From NCBI RefSeq assembly GCF_012275535.1, contig NZ_JAAVTK010000006.1, positions 1 to 64,000 on the forward strand: DNA of 64,000 nucleotides, given 5' to 3'. Of this stretch, positions 7,974 through 17,183 are shown in pieces. Source of the DNA: Hymenobacter artigasi. Its GTDB lineage: Bacteria > Bacteroidota > Bacteroidia > Cytophagales > Hymenobacteraceae. A program made the position numbers and the translations under genes. Each line of letters starts with the position of its first letter. Position 1 is the first letter of the stretch. The notes beneath the pieces were generated by a model that saw only the letters and a program-made list of their open reading frames with translations, searched no databases and had not been told where the DNA came from.

Positions 7974-9422
7974 ATGTGGGAACACCAAAGTCTGTTTCGC
8001 GTTTCTGCCCAACTCTTCGCCGAGGGGGTTTTTAATCTTCTCGACCGCAATTTGCGGCCCGAGGTTTTCTTGCTGGGATTTGCCTCGGCCAAGGAAGGCG
8101 ACGAGCCCGATGCCGTGGTGCTGGAGCCTGCTTCCGTGCGCTATTCGCCGGCCGATTTCCGGGACGTGAAATCCAATGCCACGGCCCTCGAAGCCAACAA
8201 AGGGCCGCAGGGCTCGGTGTATCACCTGCACCCCAACGACCACGACCGGTTTGAGAAGCAGCACTGGTACGAGCTGATGTGCCAGGCCACCGAAAGCATC
8301 CTGCAAAACATCAATACCAGCCGCCACGAAAGCCGCCGCTCGTTCTGCTCCACGCCGGTGAGCCTGCAGGGCTACCTCGTGACGGTGGTGCTGCAGATGT
8401 CGGCCGATTGCTACGATAATTACTACGCCCTGCCCAAGCCCGGCGCGGGCCGCCCTGCCAACCTGCCCCACGCGGCCGTGCTGGAGTTTCTGCACGACTG
8501 CACCCGGGCCCTTCGCGAAGCCGACACCGCCGACAACGACCAGCCCGTCCTCGACCGCGACTACAACGAAGTGCTGCGCTCGGCCGGCCGCCGGCTGATG
8601 CTGCGCGTGGCACCCGCCGGCACCCACGGCCTGTACGACGCCTGCAATGGCGTGGCTGCCCTGCGCCACGAAGGCGACGAGGGCATTGGGACCATGCTGG
8701 TGAGCCGCCGCCAGCACCCGGCCGTGGTGCCCGTGCTCACGCTGGAAACGCCCGTGCCCATGCGCGACCACCGCTCCATTCGGAAGCTGCTGGAGCTGAG
8801 CGAAGGCTACACGGCCCTGATTTCGGATGCCTCGCACGTCTTCGGCCTGGGCCAGCTCGTGCCCGAGTCCGACTCGCAGTTTGAGCCGCTCGTGACGGTG
8901 CATTTCACCAACCACTACAGCTGGGAGGTGAGCCATGCTGGCCACGTGCTCATGCGCGTGGTGAGCAACACGCCCCGCCTGCCCCAGGGTCAGGTGGCGG
9001 CCGAAAACTTCGCCCGCATCGTGCGAATTGTATTCCCCAGCCTCGACCGCGACAGCATTGGCTACCTCTGGGATTTGGCCCAGCAGGCCACCAAGCAGCC
9101 CAACGGTACCATCTTGGTTATCACCACCGGGGCGGCCAATGAGGCCAAACGCCTCACCCGCCAAAGCTTCCGCGTGGTGCCGCGCATTATGACGCCCTCC
9201 GTGCTGCGCCTCGTCACCAACATCGACGGGGCCGTGCTCATCGAGCCCAACGCCATGTGCCACGCCATCGGCGTCATCCTCGACGGCCTGGCCACCGAAA
9301 AAGGCGACTCTTCCCGTGGCTCGCGCTACAACGGGGCCCTGCGCTACGTGAGCAGCAGCAAATACCCCGTGCTGGCCGTGGTGGTGAGCGAGGATGGCTG
9401 GATTGATTTGCTGCCGAGCTAG
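7974..9422 (+). CDS. DACNV-type putative sensor protein with diadenylate-cyclase-like C terminus
   Basis: A 482-residue soluble protein. The C-terminal part resembles the DisA/CdaA diadenylate cyclase (DAC) domain in outline: ILDG at about 435-438, RGSRYN at 448-453, and VVSEDG at about 470-475. In active DAC enzymes the matching motifs are DGA and RHR, so both are altered here. Bacteroidota have a family annotated as putative sensor domain DACNV proteins with this pattern, and I place it there. It may bind a nucleotide rather than make c-di-AMP. Start ATG 7974 is chosen over TTG 7968. A long opposite-strand reading frame is a codon-bias shadow. It ends at a perfect 41-bp dyad. Confidence 0.75.
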   Translation: MWEHQSLFRVSAQLFAEGVFNLLDRNLRPEVFLLGFASAKEGDEPDAVVLEPASVRYSPADFRDVKSNATALEANKGPQGSVYHLHPNDHDRFEKQHWYELMCQATESILQNINTSRHESRRSFCSTPVSLQGYLVTVVLQMSADCYDNYYALPKPGAGRPANLPHAAVLEFLHDCTRALREADTADNDQPVLDRDYNEVLRSAGRRLMLRVAPAGTHGLYDACNGVAALRHEGDEGIGTMLVSRRQHPAVVPVLTLETPVPMRDHRSIRKLLELSEGYTALISDASHVFGLGQLVPESDSQFEPLVTVHFTNHYSWEVSHAGHVLMRVVSNTPRLPQGQVAAENFARIVRIVFPSLDRDSIGYLWDLAQQATKQPNGTILVITTGAANEAKRLTRQSFRVVPRIMTPSVLRLVTNIDGAVLIEPNAMCHAIGVILDGLATEKGDSSRGSRYNGALRYVSSSKYPVLAVVVSEDGWIDLLPS

Positions 9423-9520
9423 TCATTTAACATTTATCAATTAACATTTAACAGCCGTTCAATTGCCCATGTCGGGTCCATTGAACGGCTGTTAAATGTT
9501 AATTGATAAATGTTAAATGA
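9423..9520. repeat. Perfect 41-bp AT-rich inverted repeat between convergent genes
   Basis: The arms 9423-9463 and 9480-9520 are perfectly complementary with a 16-base loop. The outer sequence is TCATTTAACATTTATCAATT. It fills the entire gap between the stop codons of the convergent DACNV gene (9422) and aldo/keto reductase gene (9521), so it could terminate both. Confidence 0.85.
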
Positions 9521-10513
<993 letters not shown>

Positions 10514-10516
10514 ACG

Positions 10517-10557
10517 TGGTGGATTGGTGATTTGGTGGATTGGTGGATTGGTGGGGT
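10517..10557. repeat. Short tandem GGTGGATT-type repeats upstream of the aldo/keto reductase
   Basis: Between the reductase start and the next dyad the sequence is made of repeated TGGTGGATTGG units with small variations. This simple-sequence tract may be prone to slippage. A regulatory role is not shown. Confidence 0.6.
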
Positions 10558-10573
10558 AGTGTATTTAAATCTA

Positions 10574-10690
10574 TCATCCTGAGCATTCTGCGATTAAAGC
10601 AGAGATGAAAGACCTTATCACCGCTGAGCTGTTTGTAGTAACAACAAGAAGCAGCAACAGTGATAAGGTCCTTCGCTACGCTCAGGATGA
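10574..10690. repeat. Family B dyad repeat, copy 1 (TCATCCTGAGC...GCTCAGGATGA)
   Basis: The outer arms TCATCCTGAGC (10574-10584) and GCTCAGGATGA (10680-10690) are complementary. Inner arms GACCTTATCAC (from 10611) and GTGATAAGGTC (ending 10670) also pair. A second copy sits at the end of the window (63882-63994). Confidence 0.8.
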
Positions 10691-10790
10691 CAAACTGGTT
10701 ACTTCCGCTTTTGATTTCGCACCTGCTCCAAACCCGCGCCTCCTCCGCGCCTCATCCTTCCCTCATGGCTACCGGCCGTACCTTTGCCCC

Positions 10791-11246
10791 GTGAAAAGCT
10801 TCCTTAAAAATGCGCTCCGCGCCGCCGTTGTGGCCTCCGTGCCCGTTCTGGCCGCCTGCTCCTCCCCCACCAAGCCCATCAGCGAAAACGGCCCGGCCTC
10901 GCCCGCCAGCGCCGCCGAAATGGCTCTCATGGACCAGCACGACTCCCTGATGGCCCAAACCAGCAAGCTCTACGAGTTCAAGGCCAAGCTCTCCGGCTAC
11001 CACACCGAGGCGGTATCGCCCTACATTCACGGCCTGCTGGCGGCCGATGCCGCCATGATGGGCTGGATGCACCAGTACAAAGCGCCCGATACCACGGCCG
11101 CACCCGCCACCCGCCTGGCTTATTTCGAGCAGCAACGGCAGGTGCTCGATGCCGTGCAGCGCCAGTATAAATCAACCCTCGACTCGGCCACCCGCTTCAC
11201 CACCGAGCACCCCGCCGCCGGCGACGTCCGGCCTTCATCCAAGTAA
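10791..11246 (+). CDS. Small lipoprotein of unknown function upstream of SCO
   Basis: A 151-residue predicted lipoprotein. A GTG at 10791 begins VKSFLKNALRAAVVAS, a signal peptide that ends in the lipobox VLAAC; upstream in-frame codons cover the family B repeat and are unlikely to be coding. The mature part is helical and rich in Ala, Gln and Asp/Glu, with no catalytic motif seen. It stops 6 bases before the SCO gene, so the two are co-transcribed, and a cytochrome c gene follows. The context suggests a role at the outer face of the inner membrane near respiratory assembly, but that is inference. I do not recognise the family. Confidence 0.75.
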   Translation: MKSFLKNALRAAVVASVPVLAACSSPTKPISENGPASPASAAEMALMDQHDSLMAQTSKLYEFKAKLSGYHTEAVSPYIHGLLAADAAMMGWMHQYKAPDTTAAPATRLAYFEQQRQVLDAVQRQYKSTLDSATRFTTEHPAAGDVRPSSK

Positions 11247-11252
11247 CTCCCG

Positions 11253-11948
11253 ATGTTCAAACGCCTCCTGCTGCTGGCCCCGCTGGCCGCCACCCTGCTC
11301 ACCACCGCCTGCACCGAGCCACCCAAAGAAGCCGTTACGCTGCCCATTATGGGTGAGCGCGACGTGTGCCCCCGCGCCGACGGCGGCCCCGCCGATACCG
11401 TGTTTGCCACCGTGCCCCGGTTCCGCCTCGTAGACCAGGCCGGCCAGACCATTACCAACCAGACCTTCGCCGGCCGGGCCTACGTGGCCGATTTCTTCTT
11501 CGCCACCTGCCCGGGCATCTGCCCCAAAATGCAGGCCGAGCTGCTGAAAGTGTACGCCAAGTTTGGCCAGGACCCGCGCCTGAGCATCCTCTCGCACACC
11601 ATCGACCCGGCCCACGATACCATCCCCGTGCTTAAGGACTACGCCCAGCGCCTCGGCATTACGGATGCCAGCCGCTGGCACTTTGCCACCACCGGCGCCC
11701 ACGGTGAGCCCACCGCGAAAGACACGGTATTTCAGCTGGCCAAGGCCTACTTCACCGCCGCCCAGCCCGACCAGCAGGCCCCCGGCGGCTTCGCCCACAA
11801 CGGCACCTTTGCCCTCGTGGATGACCAGGGCCGCATTCGCGGCCTCTACGACAGCCTCAACCCCCAAGAAGTGACCCGCCTGCTGGCCGAAATCCCGGTG
11901 CTGCTGGCCGAGATTGATGGGCGCAAAAAGGGCGTGGCCGGGAAGTAA
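11253..11948 (+). CDS. SCO family protein (SCO1/SenC/PrrC)
   Basis: A 231-residue thioredoxin-fold protein of the SCO family, which delivers copper to the CuA centre of cytochrome c oxidase or reduces its cysteines. The N terminus is a lipoprotein signal with TTACTEPP. The copper and redox motif is CPGICPKM (C-x3-C), preceded by VADFFFATCPG. The distal copper-ligand histidine lies in the segment NGTFALVDDQGRIRGLYD and just before it (GGFAHNGTF). The length is normal. It is flanked by a lipoprotein 6 bases upstream and a cytochrome c domain lipoprotein downstream, a common respiratory-assembly neighbourhood in Bacteroidota. Confidence 0.93.
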   Translation: MFKRLLLLAPLAATLLTTACTEPPKEAVTLPIMGERDVCPRADGGPADTVFATVPRFRLVDQAGQTITNQTFAGRAYVADFFFATCPGICPKMQAELLKVYAKFGQDPRLSILSHTIDPAHDTIPVLKDYAQRLGITDASRWHFATTGAHGEPTAKDTVFQLAKAYFTAAQPDQQAPGGFAHNGTFALVDDQGRIRGLYDSLNPQEVTRLLAEIPVLLAEIDGRKKGVAGK

Positions 11949-11951
11949 GCA

Positions 11952-12046
11952 CGATGTAGGGGCGGGGCTTGTCCCCGCCCGCCATTGAACGGCACCGTTG
12001 TAACGATGCGACCGTCCGGGCGGGGACAAGCCCCGCCCCTACATCG
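11952..12046. repeat. Family C dyad repeat, copy 1 (perfect 30-bp arms)
   Basis: The arms 11952-11981 and 12017-12046 are perfectly complementary. The outer sequence is CGATGTAGGGGCGGGGCTTG. It lies between the SCO gene and the cytochrome c gene, and a diverged copy lies just after the cytochrome c gene. Confidence 0.85.
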
Positions 12047-12081
12047 GTAACTACGCACCAACCCGAGTTTTTTACTACTCA

Positions 12082-12477
12082 ATGCCCTTTCGCCCCCAAT
12101 TTCTGCTCCCAGCTTTGCTCCTGTTGCTCCCCGGCTGCTTCAGCAACAATCGCCACCAGGGCGAAAAGCTCTACGTCCAGCACTGCGCCAGCTGCCACGG
12201 CGACCAGGGCCAGGGCCTGGCGCGCCTGATTCCGCCGCTGGCCGGGGCCGACTACCTGGTGGACCACCGCGACGAGCTGGCCTGCCTGCTCCGCAATGGA
12301 CAGAACGAAGTGATTGTGGTGAACGGGGTGGGCTACCACAACATCATGCCCGGCAACAAGGGCCTGAGCCCCGCCCAGCTCACCAATTTGCTCAACTACA
12401 TTGAGAGCCACTGGGGCAACGAGGGAGCTCCACGCACCATCAGCGATGTGCAGGCTCAGATTGATAAGTGCCACTGA
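12082..12477 (+). CDS. Cytochrome c domain lipoprotein
   Basis: A 131-residue monohaem class I cytochrome c. The signal peptide ends with the lipobox LLPGC at about residues 18-22, so it is probably membrane-anchored in the periplasm. The haem attachment motif is CASCH, and the distal Met ligand is in YHNIMPGNKGLS. The rest follows the cytochrome c fold, ending with LTNLLNYIESHWGN. It would carry electrons to or from a terminal oxidase or other periplasmic enzyme. It follows the SCO gene and is bracketed by two family C dyads, which could modulate expression of this gene alone. Confidence 0.92.
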   Translation: MPFRPQFLLPALLLLLPGCFSNNRHQGEKLYVQHCASCHGDQGQGLARLIPPLAGADYLVDHRDELACLLRNGQNEVIVVNGVGYHNIMPGNKGLSPAQLTNLLNYIESHWGNEGAPRTISDVQAQIDKCH

Positions 12478-12480
12478 ACG

Positions 12481-12570
12481 ATGTAGAGGCGAAGCGCTGC
12501 TTCGCCCGTCGTTGAACGGAATCGTTGCGGCGGTGCCCACGACGGGCGAAGCATCGCTTCGCCCCTACAT
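12481..12570. repeat. Family C dyad repeat, copy 2 (28 of 30 arm positions paired)
   Basis: The arms 12481-12510 and 12541-12570 pair at 28 of 30 positions. The outer boundary ATGTAG...CTACAT matches copy 1 at 11952-12046, while the inner stem differs. It begins 3 bases after the cytochrome c stop codon. Confidence 0.8.
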
Positions 12571-12675
12571 CATTCAGCGGCTGCTCCAATTCCCTCCTAA
12601 CCCTCATTTCCTCCTCCCAAAACCCATTTTTCGCCGTAGATTGCACTCCAATCCACCAGCAACTTTGAATTCCCC

Positions 12676-13608
12676 ATGGGCCTCTTCGACTTCCTCAAAA
12701 ACAAACCCGGCGACGAAACGCCAGCCACTCCTGCTGCTCCCTCCACATCTTCGGCCCCGGCCGAAAAGCCTGCTGGCGGTCCCCGCTACCAGGGTGCAAA
12801 GTTTACGGCCCCGGTAGAGGCCGAGCCGGCCATGCCCACCTTCCAGATGCCTGAGCCGGAGCCCTTCCCCTTCGAGCCTCAGAACGTGCTGGAGCAGCTG
12901 CTGCTGCTGGCTGCAACGGATGAAAACGCCCGCCCTGCCTTTTATCAGGCGCTGCTGCAGGAAGAAATCCTGATGATTCTGGCGCCCATGGAAGGCGTCG
13001 GAACCGGTGAGGTCGTACTCGCCGAAGGCCAGGAAATTCAGCTGCAGATTCTCAACGACGGCAAGCTGCCCGTCTTCTCCTCGGTCCCCCGCCTCACCGA
13101 TGGTGGCGTGGATAATGGCCTGGTGAGCTACGTGCGCATTCCCGGCCACGCGTTCTTTAACATGGTGCAGGGCCAGGACTGCGTGCTGAACCCCTTCTCG
13201 CCCGCCGGCAAGCTCCTGCCCAAAGACGAATTGGCGGCCCTGCTCAACGGCCAGCTCACCGGCCCGCTCTCGCCCGCCGGCGGCGATGCCGAGGTAATGC
13301 TGAGCCAGCCCGCCGACTACCCACAGGCCGTGGCCGATGCCATTACTGCCTGGGCCGCCACCCAGCCCCACATCGAAGCCGCCTTCCTGGCCCAGATGCA
13401 GCTGGCCAACAACCCCGACGTGCCCCGCCTGCTCCTCGCCTTCACCAGCAGCGCCGCCGACCCCAGCTTTATGCAGGAGCTCGGCCCCGTGCTTCAGGGC
13501 CAGACCGACGCCTTCCAGTTCGTGGATTTGATGCTGCTGGATATGAATTCGGAAGAGGGCGTGAACCCGTACTTCCGCACCATTGAGCCTTTTTATAAGG
13601 CGGGATAG
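12676..13608 (+). CDS. SseB-like protein
   Basis: A 310-residue cytosolic protein. Residues 1-60 are a Pro/Ala-rich, probably disordered segment after MGLFDFLKNK. Residues about 70-190 match the SseB N-terminal domain, with FYQALLQEEILMIL and LPVFSSVPRL as landmarks. Residues about 190-310 match the SseB C-terminal domain, with VLQGQTDAFQFVDLM. In E. coli SseB is linked to serine sensitivity, but its biochemical role is not established. The gene stands alone and is followed by a terminator at 13631-13673. Confidence 0.8.
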   Translation: MGLFDFLKNKPGDETPATPAAPSTSSAPAEKPAGGPRYQGAKFTAPVEAEPAMPTFQMPEPEPFPFEPQNVLEQLLLLAATDENARPAFYQALLQEEILMILAPMEGVGTGEVVLAEGQEIQLQILNDGKLPVFSSVPRLTDGGVDNGLVSYVRIPGHAFFNMVQGQDCVLNPFSPAGKLLPKDELAALLNGQLTGPLSPAGGDAEVMLSQPADYPQAVADAITAWAATQPHIEAAFLAQMQLANNPDVPRLLLAFTSSAADPSFMQELGPVLQGQTDAFQFVDLMLLDMNSEEGVNPYFRTIEPFYKAG

Positions 13609-13630
13609 TTTTACGCTCTCCGACGAATCT

Positions 13631-13673
13631 AAAAGAACGTCATGCTGCGCTGCGCGCTGCATGACGTTCTTTT
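13631..13673. terminator. Stem-loop terminator with GTCATGC core
   Basis: The arms 13631-13645 and 13659-13673 are perfectly complementary (15 bp), followed by further T residues. The arm sequence AAAAGAACGTCATGC shares GAACGTCATGC with the outer end of the family A dyads, so it may be an internally deleted family A copy serving as a terminator. Confidence 0.8.
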
Positions 13674-13712
13674 TTTGCTTTTTCTTCCCAACTCCTGGCC
13701 TACCTTTCCCTT

Positions 13713-15071
13713 ATGAAACTCGCCGCACTCCTCCTGGCCCTCGCGCCCTTCGCCGCTCTCGCCCAAAAGCCCGCCCCACTCCTGCCGCCCGCCGACCCCG
13801 CCATTCAAAAGCTGGTGGATGAAATCTCGGCCAAAAACCTCGAAGCCGATATCCGCAAGCTGGTTTCCTTCGGCACGCGGCACACCTTGAGCGACACGCA
13901 GAGCCCCACGCGCGGCATCGGCGCGGCCCGCAACTACGTGCGCGATGAGTTCCTGAAATACAGCAAAGCCGGTGGCGGCCGCATGACCGTCGAGATGGAT
14001 ACATTCACGGTGAAGCCCGACGGCCGCCGCATCAACAAGCCCGTGCTGATGGCCAACGTGCTGGCCACCCTGCCCGGCACCGACCCCACCGACACCCGCA
14101 TCATCCTAGTGAGCGGCCACATCGACTCCCGCGTTTCGGACGTGATGAACGCCACCGCCGATGCCCCCGGGGCCAACGACGACGGCTCCGGCACCGTGCT
14201 GGTAATGGAGCTGGCCCGCGTGCTGGCCGGCCAGAAGTTTCCGTGCACGCTCAAATTTGTGGCCGTGCAGGGCGAAGAGCAGGGCCTCTACGGCTCCAGC
14301 CACCTGGCCGAGCGCGCCAAGAAAGAAGGCTGGAACCTGGTTGCGATGCTCAACAACGACATCGTGGGCAACTCGCACGGCTTCGACCCGATAATCAATG
14401 ATGGCACCCAGGTGCGCGTATTCAGCGAAGGCGTGCCAGCCAATGAAACGCCCGAGCAGGCCAAAGTACGCCGCCAGCTCAGCAGCGAGAACGATGCGCC
14501 CAGCCGCCAGGTAGCCCGCTACATTCAGCGCACGGCCCAGCTCTACGGCCGGGGCCACAAAGTGGCGCTGGAGTACCGCCCCGACCGTTTCCTGCGCGGC
14601 GGCGACCACACGCCCTTCAACCAGCAGGGCTTCGCGGCCGTCCGCTTCACGGAGATGAACGAGGACTACACCCACCAGCACCAGGACCTGCGCACCGAAA
14701 AGGGCCGCGCCTACGGCGACGTAACCGAGGGCGTGGACTTCGCCTACCTGCGCCGCAATGCCGGCATCAACCTCGCTACCATGGCGTCGCTGGCGCTGGC
14801 CCCCGCCGCCCCGGCCAAGGTTGAAGTCCTCACCGCCAACCTCACCAACCGCACCGAGCTGCGCTGGGAAGCACCCGCCACGGGCCCCAAGCCCAGCGGC
14901 TACGTGGTGCTGGTCCGTGAAACCAGCGCCCCGCAGTGGCAGCAGCGTTTTCCCGTTGCGGGCCTAACGGCTGATTTCCCCATCAGCAAGGACAATTTCA
15001 TTTTCGGCGTGGTGAGCATCGATGCAGCCGGGCACGAGAGCGTAGCCGTGCTGCCGGTGGTGGGGCGGTAG
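13713..15071 (+). CDS. M28 family zinc metallopeptidase (secreted aminopeptidase)
   Basis: A 452-residue exported peptidase. The signal peptide is MKLAALLLALAPFAALAQ. Zinc and catalytic residues are visible in order: His and Asp in GHIDSR, Asp in GANDDGSG, Glu-Glu in QGEEQGLYG, Asp in LNNDIVGN, and His in GGDHTPF. Between them is an inserted segment ending in RYIQRTAQLYGRG. The last 90 residues (from about 360) look like a fibronectin type III domain. Such enzymes trim N-terminal residues from peptides in the periplasm or outside. The gene is monocistronic, and all expected ligands are present. Confidence 0.93.
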   Translation: MKLAALLLALAPFAALAQKPAPLLPPADPAIQKLVDEISAKNLEADIRKLVSFGTRHTLSDTQSPTRGIGAARNYVRDEFLKYSKAGGGRMTVEMDTFTVKPDGRRINKPVLMANVLATLPGTDPTDTRIILVSGHIDSRVSDVMNATADAPGANDDGSGTVLVMELARVLAGQKFPCTLKFVAVQGEEQGLYGSSHLAERAKKEGWNLVAMLNNDIVGNSHGFDPIINDGTQVRVFSEGVPANETPEQAKVRRQLSSENDAPSRQVARYIQRTAQLYGRGHKVALEYRPDRFLRGGDHTPFNQQGFAAVRFTEMNEDYTHQHQDLRTEKGRAYGDVTEGVDFAYLRRNAGINLATMASLALAPAAPAKVEVLTANLTNRTELRWEAPATGPKPSGYVVLVRETSAPQWQQRFPVAGLTADFPISKDNFIFGVVSIDAAGHESVAVLPVVGR

Positions 15072-15336
15072 GTGCCAGGGCGGCATCCTTCTCTTGGGCA
15101 TGCTTTCCGTTAGCGCGGACGGGGTTATCAAATGCGGGTGCAGTTACGCCTTGCTTCTACTCGAAAGAAAAGGAACATGCGAAAACGGAGGCCAAGGCAT
15201 AGCGTCTGCTTAAACTGTAAGCTACTGTCTTTTAAGCGAACAGATTACTCAAGGTTTCGTGGTAATTGTTCGTGGGTGTAATGCTCCAGCTCTAGCTACG
15301 ATACATCTCCCAAAACCTCACCAACCCTAACCCGCC

Positions 15337-16110
15337 ATGTCGCTATTCACCCTTATAATCGCCGTCGTTGTCCTTCTCCTCACCGGCATCCGCGTGGCGC
15401 AGGAATACGAGCGGGCGCTGGTGTTTCGGCTGGGCCGGTTCACGGGGCTGCGCGGGCCAGGGCTGTACTGGATAATCCCGTTTATTGAGCGCCAGCAGAC
15501 CATTGATATCCGCACCAAAACCGTGGATTTGGAGCAGCAGGAAACCATTACCAAGGACAGCGTGACCATTAAGGTGAACGCCGTGCTGTGGTTCCGGGTG
15601 GTGAATCCGGCCGATGCCATTATCAAGGTAGCCAATTTCAACCAGGCGGTTTATCAGCTGGCCGTCACGGCTCTGCGCAATATCATTGGCCAGAACCAGC
15701 TGGACGAGGTGTTGCGCGGCCGCCAGGAAATAAACGCGGCGCTGCTGCATATCGTAGATGCCGCGACTGAAAACTGGGGCGTGAAGATTGAGATGGTCGA
15801 AATCAAGGACGTGGAAATTCCGGAATCCATGCAGCGGGCCATGGCGCGCGAGGCCGAGGCCATTCGCGAGAAACGCGCCCGCATCATCAAGGCCGAGGCC
15901 GAATTGGAAGCGTCGATAAAGCTCACGCAGGGCGCGCTGGAAATGGAGAAAAGCCCCATTGCCCTGGAGTTGCGCCGCATGCAGATGCTGGCCGAAATCG
16001 GCATCGATAACAACACCACAACAGTGGTGCTCATCCCCTCGGAGTTCACCAACGCCGCCAAAAGCTTCTCGCAGATGGTGCAGCAGCAGGGCGATAAGCC
16101 CACTGCTTAA
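15337..16110 (+). CDS. Slipin/stomatin family SPFH-domain protein
   Basis: A 257-residue membrane-associated protein. One N-terminal transmembrane helix (residues about 2-20) is followed by the SPFH/prohibitin domain, with YERALVFRLGRFTGLRGPG and the segment TKDSVTIKVNAVLWFRV, both slipin signatures. The C-terminal part is a coiled coil rich in Glu, Ala and Arg (about 160-210). Slipins form oligomeric scaffolds in the membrane and are often next to NfeD proteins or membrane proteases; no such gene is adjacent here. A bidirectional terminator follows at 16129-16164. Confidence 0.93.
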   Translation: MSLFTLIIAVVVLLLTGIRVAQEYERALVFRLGRFTGLRGPGLYWIIPFIERQQTIDIRTKTVDLEQQETITKDSVTIKVNAVLWFRVVNPADAIIKVANFNQAVYQLAVTALRNIIGQNQLDEVLRGRQEINAALLHIVDAATENWGVKIEMVEIKDVEIPESMQRAMAREAEAIREKRARIIKAEAELEASIKLTQGALEMEKSPIALELRRMQMLAEIGIDNNTTTVVLIPSEFTNAAKSFSQMVQQQGDKPTA

Positions 16111-16128
16111 CCTGGTTTGCCCTGAACA

Positions 16129-16164
16129 AAACCGGCTCCGCACAAAAATGCGCGGAGCCGGTTT
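16129..16164. terminator. Intrinsic terminator between convergent slipin and DUF2911 genes
   Basis: The arms 16129-16141 (AAACCGGCTCCGC) and 16152-16164 are complementary and are followed by a T run on the plus strand. The position between two convergent genes allows use in both directions. Confidence 0.9.
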
Positions 16165-16181
16165 TTTTGTTTGATACCGCG

Positions 16182-17042
16182 CTATTTCTTCGCGCCAGCA
16201 GCCGCCAGCACTTCCTGGTTCAGGCGCGTATATTCGGTTTTCGACACCTCATTTTTATCGTCCTTCAACAGTTCCAGCGACTTGTTGGCAGCTTCGATGG
16301 CCTCCTTGTTTTTACCTGCCTTTTGCAGCAGCTTGGCCTTCCAATAATAGCCGTAGTATTCGGTGGGGTTGGCTTTGATGTACTCATCAAACCAGCCGAT
16401 GGCGGGCGTGAGTTCTTTGCCGGTGCTGTAGTAATACTGCGCGGCCTGCACGTAGGGCTTTTTGTCGCCCTTCATAGCCTGCTCAATCTGGGCCATCACC
16501 ACACGGTCGGGGTCGGCGGTGATGGGCAACGTTACCTGCGTGCGGTCCCAGGCCAGGACGAGGTCGGCGGAGGCGGGGCGGAGGTTTTCCACGGTCAGGC
16601 CCATGGTTTCGACGGGGGCGGCCAGCCTGGTGGGTTTGGCTTGCACACGCACCACGTCGAGGGCCGGCTTGTAGGCATAGGTACCCCACTGGGCGGTGTC
16701 GCGGTTCAGCACGAAGGTCCACTCCTTCGCGTCGGGGATGGCCAGCAGGGCGTAGGCCCCGGCGGGCACCGTCTGGCCCCCTATTTTCACCTCCTCGCCG
16801 AAGCGCACTTTGGTGATGGTGTTGGCTCCCAGGCGCCACACCGTGCCGTTGGGCACTACGCCGCCAAACGCTGTGCGGCCGCGCAGCGAGGGCCGCGAAT
16901 ACGTCAGGTCGATGTAGGACGTGGAGAAATTCTGGTGGATGCGCGTGGTCGGGCTCAGCGGTGGAATGGTGAGCCTGGTTTGCGCCTGAGCGGTGGAGGC
17001 CAGCAGCAGGCCGGCGGCGAGAAGTTGCGGAGCGTATTTCAT
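16182..17042 (-). CDS. DUF2911 domain protein with C-terminal TPR-like repeats
   Basis: A 286-residue exported protein. The ATG at 17042 starts the signal peptide MKYAPQLLAAGLLLASTAQAQ; upstream in-frame codons to 17135 do not look coding. Residues about 35-180 are the DUF2911 domain, with landmarks YIDLTYSRPSLRGRTAFGG, WRLGANTITKV and PAGAYALLAIP. The C-terminal third contains helical repeats of TPR type (AIGWFDEYIKANP, YGYYWKAKLLQKAGK). DUF2911 proteins are widespread in Bacteroidota and of unknown function; the repeats suggest a protein partner. It is divergent from the next gene with a 141-base gap holding both promoters. Confidence 0.88.
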   Translation of the reverse strand: MKYAPQLLAAGLLLASTAQAQTRLTIPPLSPTTRIHQNFSTSYIDLTYSRPSLRGRTAFGGVVPNGTVWRLGANTITKVRFGEEVKIGGQTVPAGAYALLAIPDAKEWTFVLNRDTAQWGTYAYKPALDVVRVQAKPTRLAAPVETMGLTVENLRPASADLVLAWDRTQVTLPITADPDRVVMAQIEQAMKGDKKPYVQAAQYYYSTGKELTPAIGWFDEYIKANPTEYYGYYWKAKLLQKAGKNKEAIEAANKSLELLKDDKNEVSKTEYTRLNQEVLAAAGAKK

Positions 17043-17183
17043 AGCATCAAAGATGCGGACGAACGGCCGGTGTTGCAGCCGGTGCGCAGGGCTTTTGGGC
17101 GGAGCGGCGAACAACCCGGCGGCGCGGCCGTTCAACTACCGGGCATCGCACGAAGCGTTTTTGGCCCATAACCTCTTCGCGGC

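Noticed and set aside
7863..9263. Long open frame (466 codons) on the minus strand opposite the DACNV gene
   Set aside because: His/Gly/Val/Ala-rich translation typical of a GC-bias shadow. The plus-strand frame has recognisable motifs.
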